Source: Thiorhodovibrio frisius (GTDB lineage Bacteria > Pseudomonadota > Gammaproteobacteria > Chromatiales > Chromatiaceae). From it: a stretch of DNA of 64,000 nucleotides. Each line of letters opens with the position of its first letter. Position 1 is the first letter of the stretch. Below the pieces are notes generated by a model. The model worked only from the letters and a program-made list of their open reading frames with translations. It was not told where the DNA came from and ran no database searches. The stretch spans positions 3,590,501 to 3,654,500 of the forward strand of contig NZ_CP121471.1 in NCBI RefSeq assembly GCF_033954835.1, in the 5' to 3' direction. A program made the position numbers and the translations under genes. Shown here in pieces: positions 49,672 to 59,253 of this stretch.

Positions 49672-50766
49672 ATGCCTACTGAGCCGCCGACTGAGTTCAG
49701 GCTCCCTGAGCCGGCGGACGACCAGGCCAGCGCGCGGCGCACCTGGGATCGCCGCGCGCTCCGGCTCGGCCTCGGCATGACCCTCACCTTCGTCATCGCG
49801 CTCGCCTACGACTGGACGCTGGCCTATCTGGCGCCCATCTTCACCGCGCCCTTGTTGCAAGCGCCGAGGGCGCCGACCCCGCGCGCGGCGGTCGGCATCC
49901 TCCTGGTGACGTTCCTGATCATGGCCCTGTGCCTGGTGGCGGGAGGCGTGTCGCAAGCCTACCCAGCGCTCTTTCTGATCGCGCTCTTCCCCGCGTTGTT
50001 CTGGACCTTCCGCTCCGGTCTGCGCGGTGGCTCGTCCCTGGTGATGATCCTGCTGCTGGTCGGGCTGATGCTGGTGCCGATGGTCGCGAACACCACGGTG
50101 GAGATCACGCGGGATGTCGCCGGCTCGTTCGTCGGCAACATCGGCATCTCGTTGGCGGTGACGCTGCTCCTCTTCGCCCTGATTCCGCCACTGCCGACCG
50201 AGCCGGCGCCGGCTCCGAAGCCGGTCTTGCCGGCTGCCGAGGTAACCCGGCGTGCCTGGATTCTGACAGCAATCACCGGCTCCTACGCGGTCGCCTACTT
50301 CAGCTTCGGCTGGACCAACGTCCACACACCCATTTACATCGCCATCTATGCCTTCAGCGCCAACCTTGCTCGCGGCCTCACGGTCACCAAGGGCATTCTC
50401 GCGGCCAATGTCGCGGCGGGTCTGCTAACCTTGGTCATGTACCAGCTCACCGTCATGGCACCGCACTTTCCGTTCGTAGCGACGATGACACTGGCCGTCG
50501 GGCTGGTCCTCGCCCGCATGATTACGTCCGATGCGCCATGGGCGCCGCTGGCCGGATTTGCGCTGAGCGTGGTGATGATCCTCTACGGCGAATCGATCAT
50601 CCCCTTCAGCGACGCAGGCGGCGCCAACTTCGCCGATCGCTTGGGCGAAATCGGCATGGCGGCGATCTACGCCATCGCGGCGCTCTGCGTCTTGGCTGCG
50701 TATTTCCCCCAGAAACAGGCGGGGTTCGGGATACTGCCAGACCCAAGCGGCCAACATCCGCGATGA
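49672..50766 (+). CDS. DUF2955 membrane protein
   Basis: 364 aa with about ten hydrophobic segments in two blocks, e.g. LGLGMTLTFVIALAYDWTLA, AVGILLVTFLIMALCLVAGG, GILAANVAAGLLTLVMYQLT and AGFALSVVMILYGESIIPFS. The pattern matches DUF2955, related to the FUSC/aromatic-acid-exporter type proteins that usually pair with an HlyD-type adaptor; no adaptor gene is adjacent. It opens a four-gene operon and is probably controlled by the divergent AraC regulator. Confidence 0.75.
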   Translation: MPTEPPTEFRLPEPADDQASARRTWDRRALRLGLGMTLTFVIALAYDWTLAYLAPIFTAPLLQAPRAPTPRAAVGILLVTFLIMALCLVAGGVSQAYPALFLIALFPALFWTFRSGLRGGSSLVMILLLVGLMLVPMVANTTVEITRDVAGSFVGNIGISLAVTLLLFALIPPLPTEPAPAPKPVLPAAEVTRRAWILTAITGSYAVAYFSFGWTNVHTPIYIAIYAFSANLARGLTVTKGILAANVAAGLLTLVMYQLTVMAPHFPFVATMTLAVGLVLARMITSDAPWAPLAGFALSVVMILYGESIIPFSDAGGANFADRLGEIGMAAIYAIAALCVLAAYFPQKQAGFGILPDPSGQHPR

Positions 50767-50823
50767 TGCAGGCGTCGTTCCGCCAACACACGCACAGGAT
50801 TCAAAAATAACCCGGAGCACAAT

Positions 50824-51102
50824 ATGACCGAGATTTCCCATCAAGACGGCGTGATCGTTACCATTCTTGAGCGGTTCGAGCAGTTCCGGCTGCCGCGGGC
50901 GCTCGACATCAAGGCTAAGGTCGAGCGCGGCGAGCGACTCGACGATACCGATCTTGCGCATCTCAACGAGGTGATGCGGGACGCCGAGCAGATCAAGGGT
51001 TTCATGGACAAGCGACCGGATCTCCAGTCGCTCTATACGCGCGCCGTGGATCTCTACCAGGGGATTACCCGCAAGGCGCTCGAGAACGAGCAGTCAGTGT
51101 GA
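50824..51102 (+). CDS. hypothetical protein (92 aa) in the DUF2955 operon
   Basis: Soluble, charged and helical ([40 protein letters not shown]). No family recognised. Its stop overlaps the next start as GTGA, so these two genes are translated together. Confidence 0.65.
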   Translation: MTEISHQDGVIVTILERFEQFRLPRALDIKAKVERGERLDDTDLAHLNEVMRDAEQIKGFMDKRPDLQSLYTRAVDLYQGITRKALENEQSV

Positions 51103-52106
51103 AACTGTTTCAGTCGATTTTCGGCGGTGGAGAGAAGATCGGGGCCTATCCCGAGTCACTGATTAAAATGGCGACGGAGCGTGCCGTAGACGGCACCGAT
51201 TCGCGGCTGCGGTTGCTGCCGGGCTATGCCAAGCGCCTGCGCAAGCCCGTCATCCGGGCCATCGACCACGTGGTTGCGTTGGTGGAGGGGATACCGGCGC
51301 CGGTGGCGGCGACTCGCAACAGCTATAGCGCCGAACCGCGCCTGGCGGCATTGTTTTCCTCTGCTCCGGAGATGCTGAACATCTTCAGCAGGGACCCGAA
51401 GCTGGCAGCATTTCTGTCGGGCCTAGGCGGGGGTGCGGTTCCCCGCGTAACGGCGCTGCTCTTGGCGGAGCGAATGGAGAAGCGCACCCTCGGCATGGAT
51501 TTGGTCGGCGACCAGGTTCGGCACGATGTGCAGCAGACCGTCGTCAATTTCAACGAACACCGGATAGTCGACCCCAACACTAGCGAAGCGGACATGCGCC
51601 GCCAGCTCATGCGTCGCGCCTTCGACCATCTGCTCAGCCTGGCGCTGAGTCGAATCGCCGAGGCGCGCGTGGAGCGCGCTGACCTCACGCGCCAGCGCGA
51701 TCTGCTGCGTCGCAAGCTGACGACGCTTGAACGCGGCGGCTGGGGCTTCGATGCGCAAGAGGGCGAGCACCCTGATCCCGCCACACTGATGACCGAGTTG
51801 GACGCCATTACAGCTCAGTTGGGTAGCATCGGCTCGGACGCTGGCGTCCTGCGAGCGCATCTAGATATCGTGGCTGAATTCCTTGGTGAAGCCGACGGTC
51901 AGCTGCTAACGGACGAGATCACCCTCTATCTGGATCCGATGAACATCCAACGCGATGCACGGGACCCATCTGCTCGCCGGATCGTCTTGCAGGAGCTGCG
52001 CAATGCCCAGGGCCGCACCGCCGTCATGCTACCCATTGCAATCGCCCCGACGGAGCTGCCGCCGCGCGAGGATTTTGTCACAGCGGCGCAGCGCTATCTT
52101 TACTGA
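51099..52106 (+). CDS. hypothetical protein (335 aa) in the DUF2955 operon
   Basis: Starts at GTG 51099. Mainly helical and soluble, with a central coiled-coil-like stretch ([30 protein letters not shown]). No transmembrane segment, signal peptide or catalytic motif is visible. I do not recognise the family. Coupled to the preceding gene and followed after 12 bp by the lipoprotein hydrolase gene. Confidence 0.65.
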   Translation: MKLFQSIFGGGEKIGAYPESLIKMATERAVDGTDSRLRLLPGYAKRLRKPVIRAIDHVVALVEGIPAPVAATRNSYSAEPRLAALFSSAPEMLNIFSRDPKLAAFLSGLGGGAVPRVTALLLAERMEKRTLGMDLVGDQVRHDVQQTVVNFNEHRIVDPNTSEADMRRQLMRRAFDHLLSLALSRIAEARVERADLTRQRDLLRRKLTTLERGGWGFDAQEGEHPDPATLMTELDAITAQLGSIGSDAGVLRAHLDIVAEFLGEADGQLLTDEITLYLDPMNIQRDARDPSARRIVLQELRNAQGRTAVMLPIAIAPTELPPREDFVTAAQRYLY

Positions 52107-52118
52107 AGGCCGACTGAC

Positions 52119-53576
52119 ATGAACTCTCTCATCACGGCATTTTTCGACGTTTTCCTCAGGGCTCGCTCGGGCGGTACCAACGATGACGCTTGCATTGAAG
52201 CGCAGGTACGAGGACCGATATCGAAGCAGCTCGCCAAGACCGTCGTCACGGCGCTTGCCGTCCTCCTGGTCGGCGGCTGTGCCACCAGCGCGCGTCAACT
52301 TATGCCGACGCCGACCCTCTACCAATTTCCAGGCGGGCAACCGGTGTTCGATCGGATCGCGCAGTCCCGACAGACCCCGGACCTGGATCTGCTGTTCATC
52401 ACCGACCGCGCCCCGCCGACGCCCGAGGAGCTTGAGGCGCACGCCAAGGGCGCGGGGCCGTTGCTTTATGGCCAAGAACGTGCCCGGCACATCGCCTTTG
52501 GCTCTGCCCAGGTGCGCATCACGCCGGCGCTGGACTGGAACACCTTGCGCGAGCAGAGCCAGCTTGCCGAGCGTACCCGAGAAGTCAATCTTGAGCTGAG
52601 CCAGGTGCGGCAATTGGGCGTGTTTCCCGAAGAGCCCTACCGGATCTATCGGGAGGACGATGGCAGGGTGGTCCGCGACCGTGCCGAACTTGCGCGCCAC
52701 TTCGAGGCCAAGGCCGAGCTGGAGCAAGAGGTCGAGCGGCGCCTCGGGCAGGCCCCAAAGAAGGAGGTCTTGCTCTACGTTCACGGATTCAATGAGACCT
52801 TTGCCACCGCCGCCTTCACCGCCGCAGAGCTGTGTCACTTCCTCGGCCGCGAGCAGGTCTGCGCCTTCTTCACCTGGCCGGCGTCGAGCACCGGCAATTT
52901 CCTGACTTCCTACACCGCCACCACCGAGTCCGCCGACTACGCGGTCGCGCATCTCAAGAAGACCATCCGCATACTCGCGAATACCCCCGGCGTCGAGCGC
53001 CTGCAGCTGCTCGCGCACAGCCGGGGCACGGCCTTGACGCTGCGGGCGGTCCAAGAGTTGGCGCTGGAGGCCATCGCCGCCGGCAAAGAGCCAAGAGACC
53101 AATACAAGATCGACAATCTGGTCCTGCTGTCACCAGACATCGACGTGGACATCGCCGGTCAGCAGATCACCAGCTTTCTCTCCGACCCGGAGCTGACGAC
53201 GGTCTGGCCGGAGGGGCGACTGCCGCGCGTTCTCCAAGGCCGCTTGACCATCTACGCCTCGCCCGAGGATCGTGCCCTGCTGGTCTCTCGTATCCTGTTC
53301 CGCAGCCGTAACCGGGTTGGGCAGCTGCGCCCGGAGGACATCCCGGACAAGGCCCAACGTTATTTCGAAGCGGTCGGGCGCATCGACCTTATCACCTACG
53401 ACGGCAAGCGCACGGACCTGTTCGGCCACTCCTACTTCACCACCAATCCGCAGGTCAGCTCCGACCTGATCCAGTTGATTCGTTACGGCAAACAGTTGGG
53501 CGAGCCGGGCCGGGAACTGATCAAGACCAGTCGGGTCACCTGGGAGTTTCCGGTGGACGGTGACCCTGGACACTAG
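52119..53576 (+). CDS. DUF900-like alpha/beta-hydrolase lipoprotein
   Basis: 485 aa. A hydrophobic segment with a lipobox (VVTALAVLLVGGCATS) suggests an outer- or inner-membrane lipoprotein; about 40 residues precede it, so the true start may be internal. The hydrolase domain shows VLLYVHGFNETFATAAFTAA (oxyanion-hole HG), FFTWPASSTG, LQLLAHSRGTALTLRAVQEL (nucleophile in HSRG) and NLVLLSPDIDVDI (Asp), which match the DUF900 esterase-like family. Last gene of the operon; the substrate is unknown. Confidence 0.8.
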   Translation: MNSLITAFFDVFLRARSGGTNDDACIEAQVRGPISKQLAKTVVTALAVLLVGGCATSARQLMPTPTLYQFPGGQPVFDRIAQSRQTPDLDLLFITDRAPPTPEELEAHAKGAGPLLYGQERARHIAFGSAQVRITPALDWNTLREQSQLAERTREVNLELSQVRQLGVFPEEPYRIYREDDGRVVRDRAELARHFEAKAELEQEVERRLGQAPKKEVLLYVHGFNETFATAAFTAAELCHFLGREQVCAFFTWPASSTGNFLTSYTATTESADYAVAHLKKTIRILANTPGVERLQLLAHSRGTALTLRAVQELALEAIAAGKEPRDQYKIDNLVLLSPDIDVDIAGQQITSFLSDPELTTVWPEGRLPRVLQGRLTIYASPEDRALLVSRILFRSRNRVGQLRPEDIPDKAQRYFEAVGRIDLITYDGKRTDLFGHSYFTTNPQVSSDLIQLIRYGKQLGEPGRELIKTSRVTWEFPVDGDPGH

Positions 53577-53681
53577 CCATCACGCCCTCTCTCACTGAAA
53601 CAATGTACGAAAACCTGTCCATCCTCGCCGCCTTCGTCTTTACCTGACGGATTCCGTCAACATAAACTCCCTGCTTGGAAC

Positions 53682-54848
53682 TCATGCGCCGCGTCGATCA
53701 ACGCAACCCAATCCGGCTTCGTCAAACCGGCTAATAAGCGTCGATTTTCGAGCATGCTTTTCCCGCAGCCGCTGAATGCGAGCGGTCAAGGCGTCGAGCG
53801 AGCCATCGGCGGTCGCGAGATCGCGCAGATCCTTAAGATGATCGACCGCTTCCTTGTAGGCCCATGCCTGACGGTGGCCGATTAGGTCATCGACTTTGCG
53901 CCACAGCGCTTCTTCGTGACCGCGCAGTGAATGCAGATGGCGCTTGCGGGCTGCGGCGGCCTCGGTCGCACGGCGAGCCTGCTCGGCGGCCTGTGCGGCC
54001 GCTTCGCGTGCCTGACGCTCGCGTGTGAGCGTTTCGGCGCGATCGAGCAGCTCAGCGACTGTCCGGGGTACATTCGACGCTTCTCCAGCATCGACCGGAT
54101 TCAACTCCCGGTCGATCCGCTGTCGCAACCTCGCGAGGCGGTGCGCTGAGTCGTCGAGGATGAGCTCGGTCAGCAAGGCATCTTTCTCGGCGTCCGAGCG
54201 TTCGGCCACCCAGCCCGCGATCTCGGCCGAGCCTATCTCGCGCAATTGAAGCGGAGCACTGGACTCTGCGGCGGCAACGATCAGATCGTCGGGGATACGC
54301 AGAAACTCCGCCAAGGCGCGATGCGTGGCATCCAGCTCGCCCAGTCCCGGCGGAACAGGCGGCTCGGTAGAGGCGTCATCCAGTTGCTCGGCCCAGAGCT
54401 GCGCCAGCCAGCCGAGATAGAGGCTGCGACGTTCACCTCGCATCAGCCCGGAGCGCACACCAATCAAGGATGAGAGCCAAGCACTACCCTCCTCCCAATC
54501 CGGTTCTTCCGTCTCGGATCTGAAAGAGAGCACGAGATGCTCGGCTGTCTGCCAGCCCTCCATGCCATCTTCGAGCAAATAGTCGTTCACATCCGTCAGG
54601 CTCATGCACTCAACGGGCAAGCGCAGCATCAGCCAGTGCGTGCCCCAGTTCGCTACATGGAGGAAGGCGTCGAAATACTGCTCCACCCAACGCCTCGGGC
54701 TGCCCTTGAAATCGCCCCACTGATACTCGTTCCAGAAACGGGTGGGCGTGATCTCGGCGCGCGACGACCAGCGCCGCAGTTCCGTCATCTCATCGGCGGT
54801 CAAGGGGCGATCGATTGTTTGGAATTCGAAGTATTGGTACTCGCTCAT
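53682..54848 (-). CDS. hypothetical protein (388 aa)
   Basis: Starts SEYQYFEFQTIDRPLTADEM; the middle is alpha-helical and the C-terminal half is a long Ala/Arg/Glu-rich coiled coil (ETLTRERQAREAAAQAAEQA and onward). I recall similar proteins annotated as hypothetical next to SWIM zinc-finger genes, but no such gene is here. Intact, with no family assignment. Confidence 0.65.
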   Translation of the reverse strand: MSEYQYFEFQTIDRPLTADEMTELRRWSSRAEITPTRFWNEYQWGDFKGSPRRWVEQYFDAFLHVANWGTHWLMLRLPVECMSLTDVNDYLLEDGMEGWQTAEHLVLSFRSETEEPDWEEGSAWLSSLIGVRSGLMRGERRSLYLGWLAQLWAEQLDDASTEPPVPPGLGELDATHRALAEFLRIPDDLIVAAAESSAPLQLREIGSAEIAGWVAERSDAEKDALLTELILDDSAHRLARLRQRIDRELNPVDAGEASNVPRTVAELLDRAETLTRERQAREAAAQAAEQARRATEAAAARKRHLHSLRGHEEALWRKVDDLIGHRQAWAYKEAVDHLKDLRDLATADGSLDALTARIQRLREKHARKSTLISRFDEAGLGCVDRRGA

Positions 54849-54885
54849 AGGGGTTGAAATGGGTTGCCACCCGAGGTGCCTGTGC

Positions 54886-56109
54886 TCAAAAAGCCCCCAG
54901 GGAAAACGGGATCAGCAGCGCATTGATCAGGTCAATGAAAAAGGCGCACACCAGCGGCACGATGATGAAAGCCAGATGCGAAGCGCCGTAACGCTGGGTC
55001 ACTGCGGCCATGTTGGCCATGGCGGTCGGCGTGGAGCCGAGCGAGATACCGCCGAAACCGGAGCAGATCACGGCGGCGTCGTAGTTGCGCCCCATGACGC
55101 GGAAGACGATAAAAATGTTGACCAGCACCGCGAGCACGAACTGCGCGGTCAGTATGGCGATGATGGGGCCGGCGAGTTCCACCAGCGTCCAGAGCTGCAT
55201 GCTCATCAGCGACATCGCAAGAAAGGTGCCCAGCGAAATATCGGCAATCAGAGCGATCGCCGGGGTGCGAGTCGGCCAGCGGCGCCCGCTAATGCGCGGA
55301 AAGTTTTTGGGCACCAGATTGGTCAGCAGGATTCCGGCGAACAGGCAGGTGACAAAGGTTGGCAATTGCAGACCCCAGGTCTCAACCAAGCGGTTCAGCA
55401 GCAGACCGACGATAATGCTGATATGAATCGCCAGGATGGCATCCAGAAAATCGAGATAGGTCAAACTCGGCGCCTGTTCTTCCGACGAGACGCCAACGTC
55501 CTGCTCCGGATGCCCGGCTGGCTCCAGCGCGTGGCGATGGATCAGAAACTTGGCGATCGGCCCGCCCATCAGACTCGCCAGAATCAGCCCGAAGGTGGCG
55601 CAGGCGATGCCGATTTCCATCGCATTGGCAATGCCATAATCCTCGGCGATTCGCGGCGCCCAGGCGATGGCAGTGCCATGACCGCCGATCAGCGAGACCG
55701 TTCCGCCCAGCAATCCCACGGGCGCGGGGAGTCCGAACAGAGCCGCGACCGAAATGCCAGTCAAGTTCTGCAACGCCATATAAATGATGGTGATGGCCAG
55801 CAGAATGATCAGCGGTCGCCCGCCGGCACGAAGATCAGACAGGCTGGCGTTGATGCCAATGGTGGTAAAGAAGTACACCAGCAGCAGATCGCGTGCCGCC
55901 AGATCGAACTCCACCGCCACACCGCTGGCCCAGTACAGCAGCCCAAACAGCAACGAGAGTAGCAAGCCGCCGGTGACGGGTTCGGGAATGCTGAATTCCC
56001 GCAGCGGGCGCCAGGTCTCGTTCAACCGTTTGCCAAGAAAAAGCACGATAATGCCCAAGGTCACGGCCAGAAAGGGGCTAATGTCTAGGATGCCGTCCGC
56101 GAATTCCAT
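54886..56109 (-). CDS. gltS: sodium/glutamate symporter GltS
   Basis: 407 aa, usual family length, about ten membrane segments. The family's two re-entrant-loop repeats are visible: VSLIGGHGTAIAWAPRIAED and ICSGFGGISLGSTPTAMANM. It would import glutamate with sodium across the inner membrane. It stands alone between the coiled-coil protein gene and the RND pump genes, all on the minus strand, with about 36 bp on either side. Confidence 0.93.
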   Translation of the reverse strand: MEFADGILDISPFLAVTLGIIVLFLGKRLNETWRPLREFSIPEPVTGGLLLSLLFGLLYWASGVAVEFDLAARDLLLVYFFTTIGINASLSDLRAGGRPLIILLAITIIYMALQNLTGISVAALFGLPAPVGLLGGTVSLIGGHGTAIAWAPRIAEDYGIANAMEIGIACATFGLILASLMGGPIAKFLIHRHALEPAGHPEQDVGVSSEEQAPSLTYLDFLDAILAIHISIIVGLLLNRLVETWGLQLPTFVTCLFAGILLTNLVPKNFPRISGRRWPTRTPAIALIADISLGTFLAMSLMSMQLWTLVELAGPIIAILTAQFVLAVLVNIFIVFRVMGRNYDAAVICSGFGGISLGSTPTAMANMAAVTQRYGASHLAFIIVPLVCAFFIDLINALLIPFSLGAF

Positions 56110-56145
56110 GATGAGATGACCTCGCCGTATCGTCTGATTGGTGGT

Positions 56146-59100
56146 TTAGCCTACATGGGACCCAGGGTCTGGACGCTCTGCCACGGATTCGGAGTGGCTA
56201 CCGGCCGCCCCCGCCACCTTTGGTGAGGGAATGCGAAACAGCATCGCGTACAGCGTCGGAACCACCAGCAGGGTCAACACGGTTGCGAAGCCCAGACCGG
56301 CCATCATGGTGATGGCCATGTTGACGAAAAAGACATCCGGCAGCAGCGGAATCAGTCCCAGAATAGTCGTGGCTGCGGCCAGCACCACCGGGCGCATGCG
56401 ACTCACGCCCGAGTCCAGAATGGCTGTCTCAGGCGGCTTGCCCGTCTCGATTTGCTGGTCGATTTCCTCGATCAGCACGATGGCGTTTTTGATCAGCAGG
56501 CCGACCAGAGAGAGCGCGCCCAGCATGGACATAAAGTCAAAGGCCGCGTTGGTGCCCAGCAGTCCGGCGGTGATGCCGACAATCGCCAGCGGCACCGTGA
56601 GCCAGATGATCAGCGGCTGGCGCAGCTTGCCGAACAGCAGAATGCTGACCAGCACCATGGCCAAGAAAGACGGCGGCAGCGCGCCGAACAGCGACGCCTG
56701 CGCCCGACTTTGATCCTCGAACTCGCCGCCCCAGGACAGGCTGTAGCCCGGCGGCAGCTCAATGGCATCAATCTGCGGGCGCAGCGCCTCGAACAAAGGC
56801 CCGGCCAGCTCGCCGGTTGGATTGCAGGAGGCGATGATAGTTTGCGTGCGATCACGCCCGCCGATGACCTGGTTTTCCCACTTTGTTTCAAAGCGATCAA
56901 CCACCTGGGAGACCGGCACCGAGCGTTGCAGCATCGGACTCCAGACCTGGATGTCCTGGATCAGGGTGACATCGAGACGCTCTTTTTCCGGCGCGCGCAT
57001 CAGAATCGGCAGCAGCCGTTCGCCATCGCGATAGACCCCGACCTGCACGCCATCGAAAGCATATTGCAATGCGCCGGCGAGATCCTCGCGGCTAATGCCA
57101 AGCTGGCGACCGACCTGCTCATTGAAGACGGGCCGAATCACCTTGACCGGCTCGCGCCAGTCGTCGCGAACTTCCTTGGTGCCGGGCTCGGCGCGCATGA
57201 TCGCCTTGGCCTGCGCGGCGAGTTCGCGCAACACGGTCGGATCGGGTCCATGAAAGCGCGCTTCGATCTTGCTGTCGCGCCCGGGGCCGATCATCAGGCT
57301 TTTGATGATCGGGTCGGTCCAGTAAAGCTCATCACGCAGAAAGGTATTGACCTGGTTCCAGACCGCGTCGATCCGCTCGCGACTGTCGGTACGCACGATG
57401 ATCTGCGCATAAGCGGAACTCGCATCTTTGGAGTCATAGACCAGGGTAAAACGCTGATGCGGCCCGCCAATGACGGTCGCCGTCTGCTCGACGCCCTCTA
57501 GCCCGCGCAGAAACTCGGACACGCGCAAAGCATCCTCGCGTGTTTTGCGAATGTCGGTGCCTTCCGGCTCCCACAGATCGACGAAGAATAGCGGCGTATT
57601 GGATGGCGGGAAAAACGCCTGCTTGACGAAGCCGAAGCCCCAGAGCGACAGCACAAAGAGCCCGATCACGGCACCCAGCGTCAGCCAGCGCCAGCGCAGG
57701 ACCCCGGCCAGCAGACCACGATAGACGCGAAACGGCAGCGCGCCATAGGCATCCTCCTGGTCGCCGCCACCGCCGGGCTTGAGCAAGAGCGCGCACAGCA
57801 GCGGCGTGGTGCTGATGGCGGTAATCCAGGACAGGCTGAGCGCGATCAGGATGACATAGAACATGGAGCCGGCGAACTCGCCGGTGCTGTCCTGCGAGAA
57901 GCCAATGCCGGAAAAGGCCAGAATGCCGATCAGGGTGCCGCCGAGCAACGCCCACATGGTCTTGCCGACCGTTTCGCGCGCCGCTGCCGGCGCTTGCATG
58001 CCGGCGTTCATGCGCACCAGCATGCCCTCAGCAACCACGATGGCGTTATCCACCAGCATCCCCAGGGCGATGACCAGGGCACCAAGCGAAATGCGCTGCA
58101 ACTCAATGCCGTAGATGGCCATGATGAACAGGGTGCCGGCGACCGTAATCAGCAGCGCGGCACCGATGATGAAGCCAACGCGCACGCCCATGAACAACAG
58201 CAGCACCACCAGCACGATCACCACGGCCTGGGCGACACTTACAATGAAGCTGGTCACCGAAGTCTCGACTTCCTTCGGCTGATCGTAAACGGCTTGCAGC
58301 TCCATCCCGATGGGAATCTCCGTCTGCAACTCGGCCAGGCGCCGATCCACCTGGCTTCCGACCTCGACCACATTCGCGCCCGCCTGGGCGGAAATGCCCA
58401 GCATCAGCGCCGGGTGGCCATCGGCGTAATAATATTTTGCCGACACCGCCTCATAGGCCCGCTGGATCTCGGCAATGTCGCCGAGGCGGACAAGCTTTTT
58501 TGAGTCCGAGCTGACCAGCACATCGGCGATGGACTGCACTGAGCTGGATTCACCTGTTGGCCAGATGCGTAAATATTCATCGCCAACCTGAACATTGCCG
58601 GCATCGGCCACAACATTCTGGGACTTGAGCACCTGTGCGATACGATCAAGCGGGATGCCCAGCTCACCGAGGCGCGCGCGGGAGATCTCCAGATAGGCAA
58701 CTTCCGACTGTTTGCCGTCGATGACGATCTTGCGCACGCCGGGCACAAGTACCAGTTGTTTTTTCAGGAAATCCGCCGTATCCCAGAGATCGCGCCAGCT
58801 ATAGCCCTCGCCACTCAGACTGAGATAGATGCCATAGACATCGGCGAAGCTGTCGATCACCACCGGCGCTTGGGCGCCGGGTGGCAATTTGTATTGCATG
58901 TCGGCGATCTTGCGCCGCAGTTCGTCGTAGATGTTCGGAAAGTCCGCCGCGCGGTACTTGTCCTGAAACTCGACTGTGATGTCGGAAAAGCCGGGCCGGG
59001 AGACGGAACGCTTGATCCCCTTGACCTGCTCCATCAGTTGCAGGGCTTCTTCGATGTGGTAGGTCACCTCATCCTGGACCTGCTGGGCCGAAGCGCCGGG

Positions 59101-59253
59101 ATAAAAGGTCACCACCTTGGCCAGCTTGACGGTAAAGGCCGGGTCTTCCAGCTTACCCATGCCCTGGAAGCCCCAAATGCCGCCGCCGACCAGGATAATG
59201 ACCAACAGCCAGGAGACAACCGGATTACGAACCGAATATTCGCCGATATTCAT
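56146..59253 (-). CDS. RND efflux pump permease (AcrB/MexB-like, HAE/HME type)
   Basis: 1035 aa, full length. N-terminal GEYSVRNPVVSWLLVIILVG and porter-domain sequence precede the first membrane block, with GALVIALGMLVDNAIVVAEG (motif with the proton-relay Asp) and the second, with FMSMLGALSLVGLLIKNAIV. C-terminal VLTLLVVPTLYAMLF is typical. A tripartite pump exports drugs or metabolites; substrate cannot be read from sequence. Its ATG overlaps the adaptor stop (ATGA). No outer-membrane channel gene is adjacent. Confidence 0.93.
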   Translation of the reverse strand: MNIGEYSVRNPVVSWLLVIILVGGGIWGFQGMGKLEDPAFTVKLAKVVTFYPGASAQQVQDEVTYHIEEALQLMEQVKGIKRSVSRPGFSDITVEFQDKYRAADFPNIYDELRRKIADMQYKLPPGAQAPVVIDSFADVYGIYLSLSGEGYSWRDLWDTADFLKKQLVLVPGVRKIVIDGKQSEVAYLEISRARLGELGIPLDRIAQVLKSQNVVADAGNVQVGDEYLRIWPTGESSSVQSIADVLVSSDSKKLVRLGDIAEIQRAYEAVSAKYYYADGHPALMLGISAQAGANVVEVGSQVDRRLAELQTEIPIGMELQAVYDQPKEVETSVTSFIVSVAQAVVIVLVVLLLFMGVRVGFIIGAALLITVAGTLFIMAIYGIELQRISLGALVIALGMLVDNAIVVAEGMLVRMNAGMQAPAAARETVGKTMWALLGGTLIGILAFSGIGFSQDSTGEFAGSMFYVILIALSLSWITAISTTPLLCALLLKPGGGGDQEDAYGALPFRVYRGLLAGVLRWRWLTLGAVIGLFVLSLWGFGFVKQAFFPPSNTPLFFVDLWEPEGTDIRKTREDALRVSEFLRGLEGVEQTATVIGGPHQRFTLVYDSKDASSAYAQIIVRTDSRERIDAVWNQVNTFLRDELYWTDPIIKSLMIGPGRDSKIEARFHGPDPTVLRELAAQAKAIMRAEPGTKEVRDDWREPVKVIRPVFNEQVGRQLGISREDLAGALQYAFDGVQVGVYRDGERLLPILMRAPEKERLDVTLIQDIQVWSPMLQRSVPVSQVVDRFETKWENQVIGGRDRTQTIIASCNPTGELAGPLFEALRPQIDAIELPPGYSLSWGGEFEDQSRAQASLFGALPPSFLAMVLVSILLFGKLRQPLIIWLTVPLAIVGITAGLLGTNAAFDFMSMLGALSLVGLLIKNAIVLIEEIDQQIETGKPPETAILDSGVSRMRPVVLAAATTILGLIPLLPDVFFVNMAITMMAGLGFATVLTLLVVPTLYAMLFRIPSPKVAGAAGSHSESVAERPDPGSHVG

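Noticed and set aside
49562-49780. hydrophobic small frame before the DUF2955 gene
   Set aside because: Overlaps the DUF2955 start by more than 100 bp and turns into Arg/Ser-rich sequence; probably a shadow.
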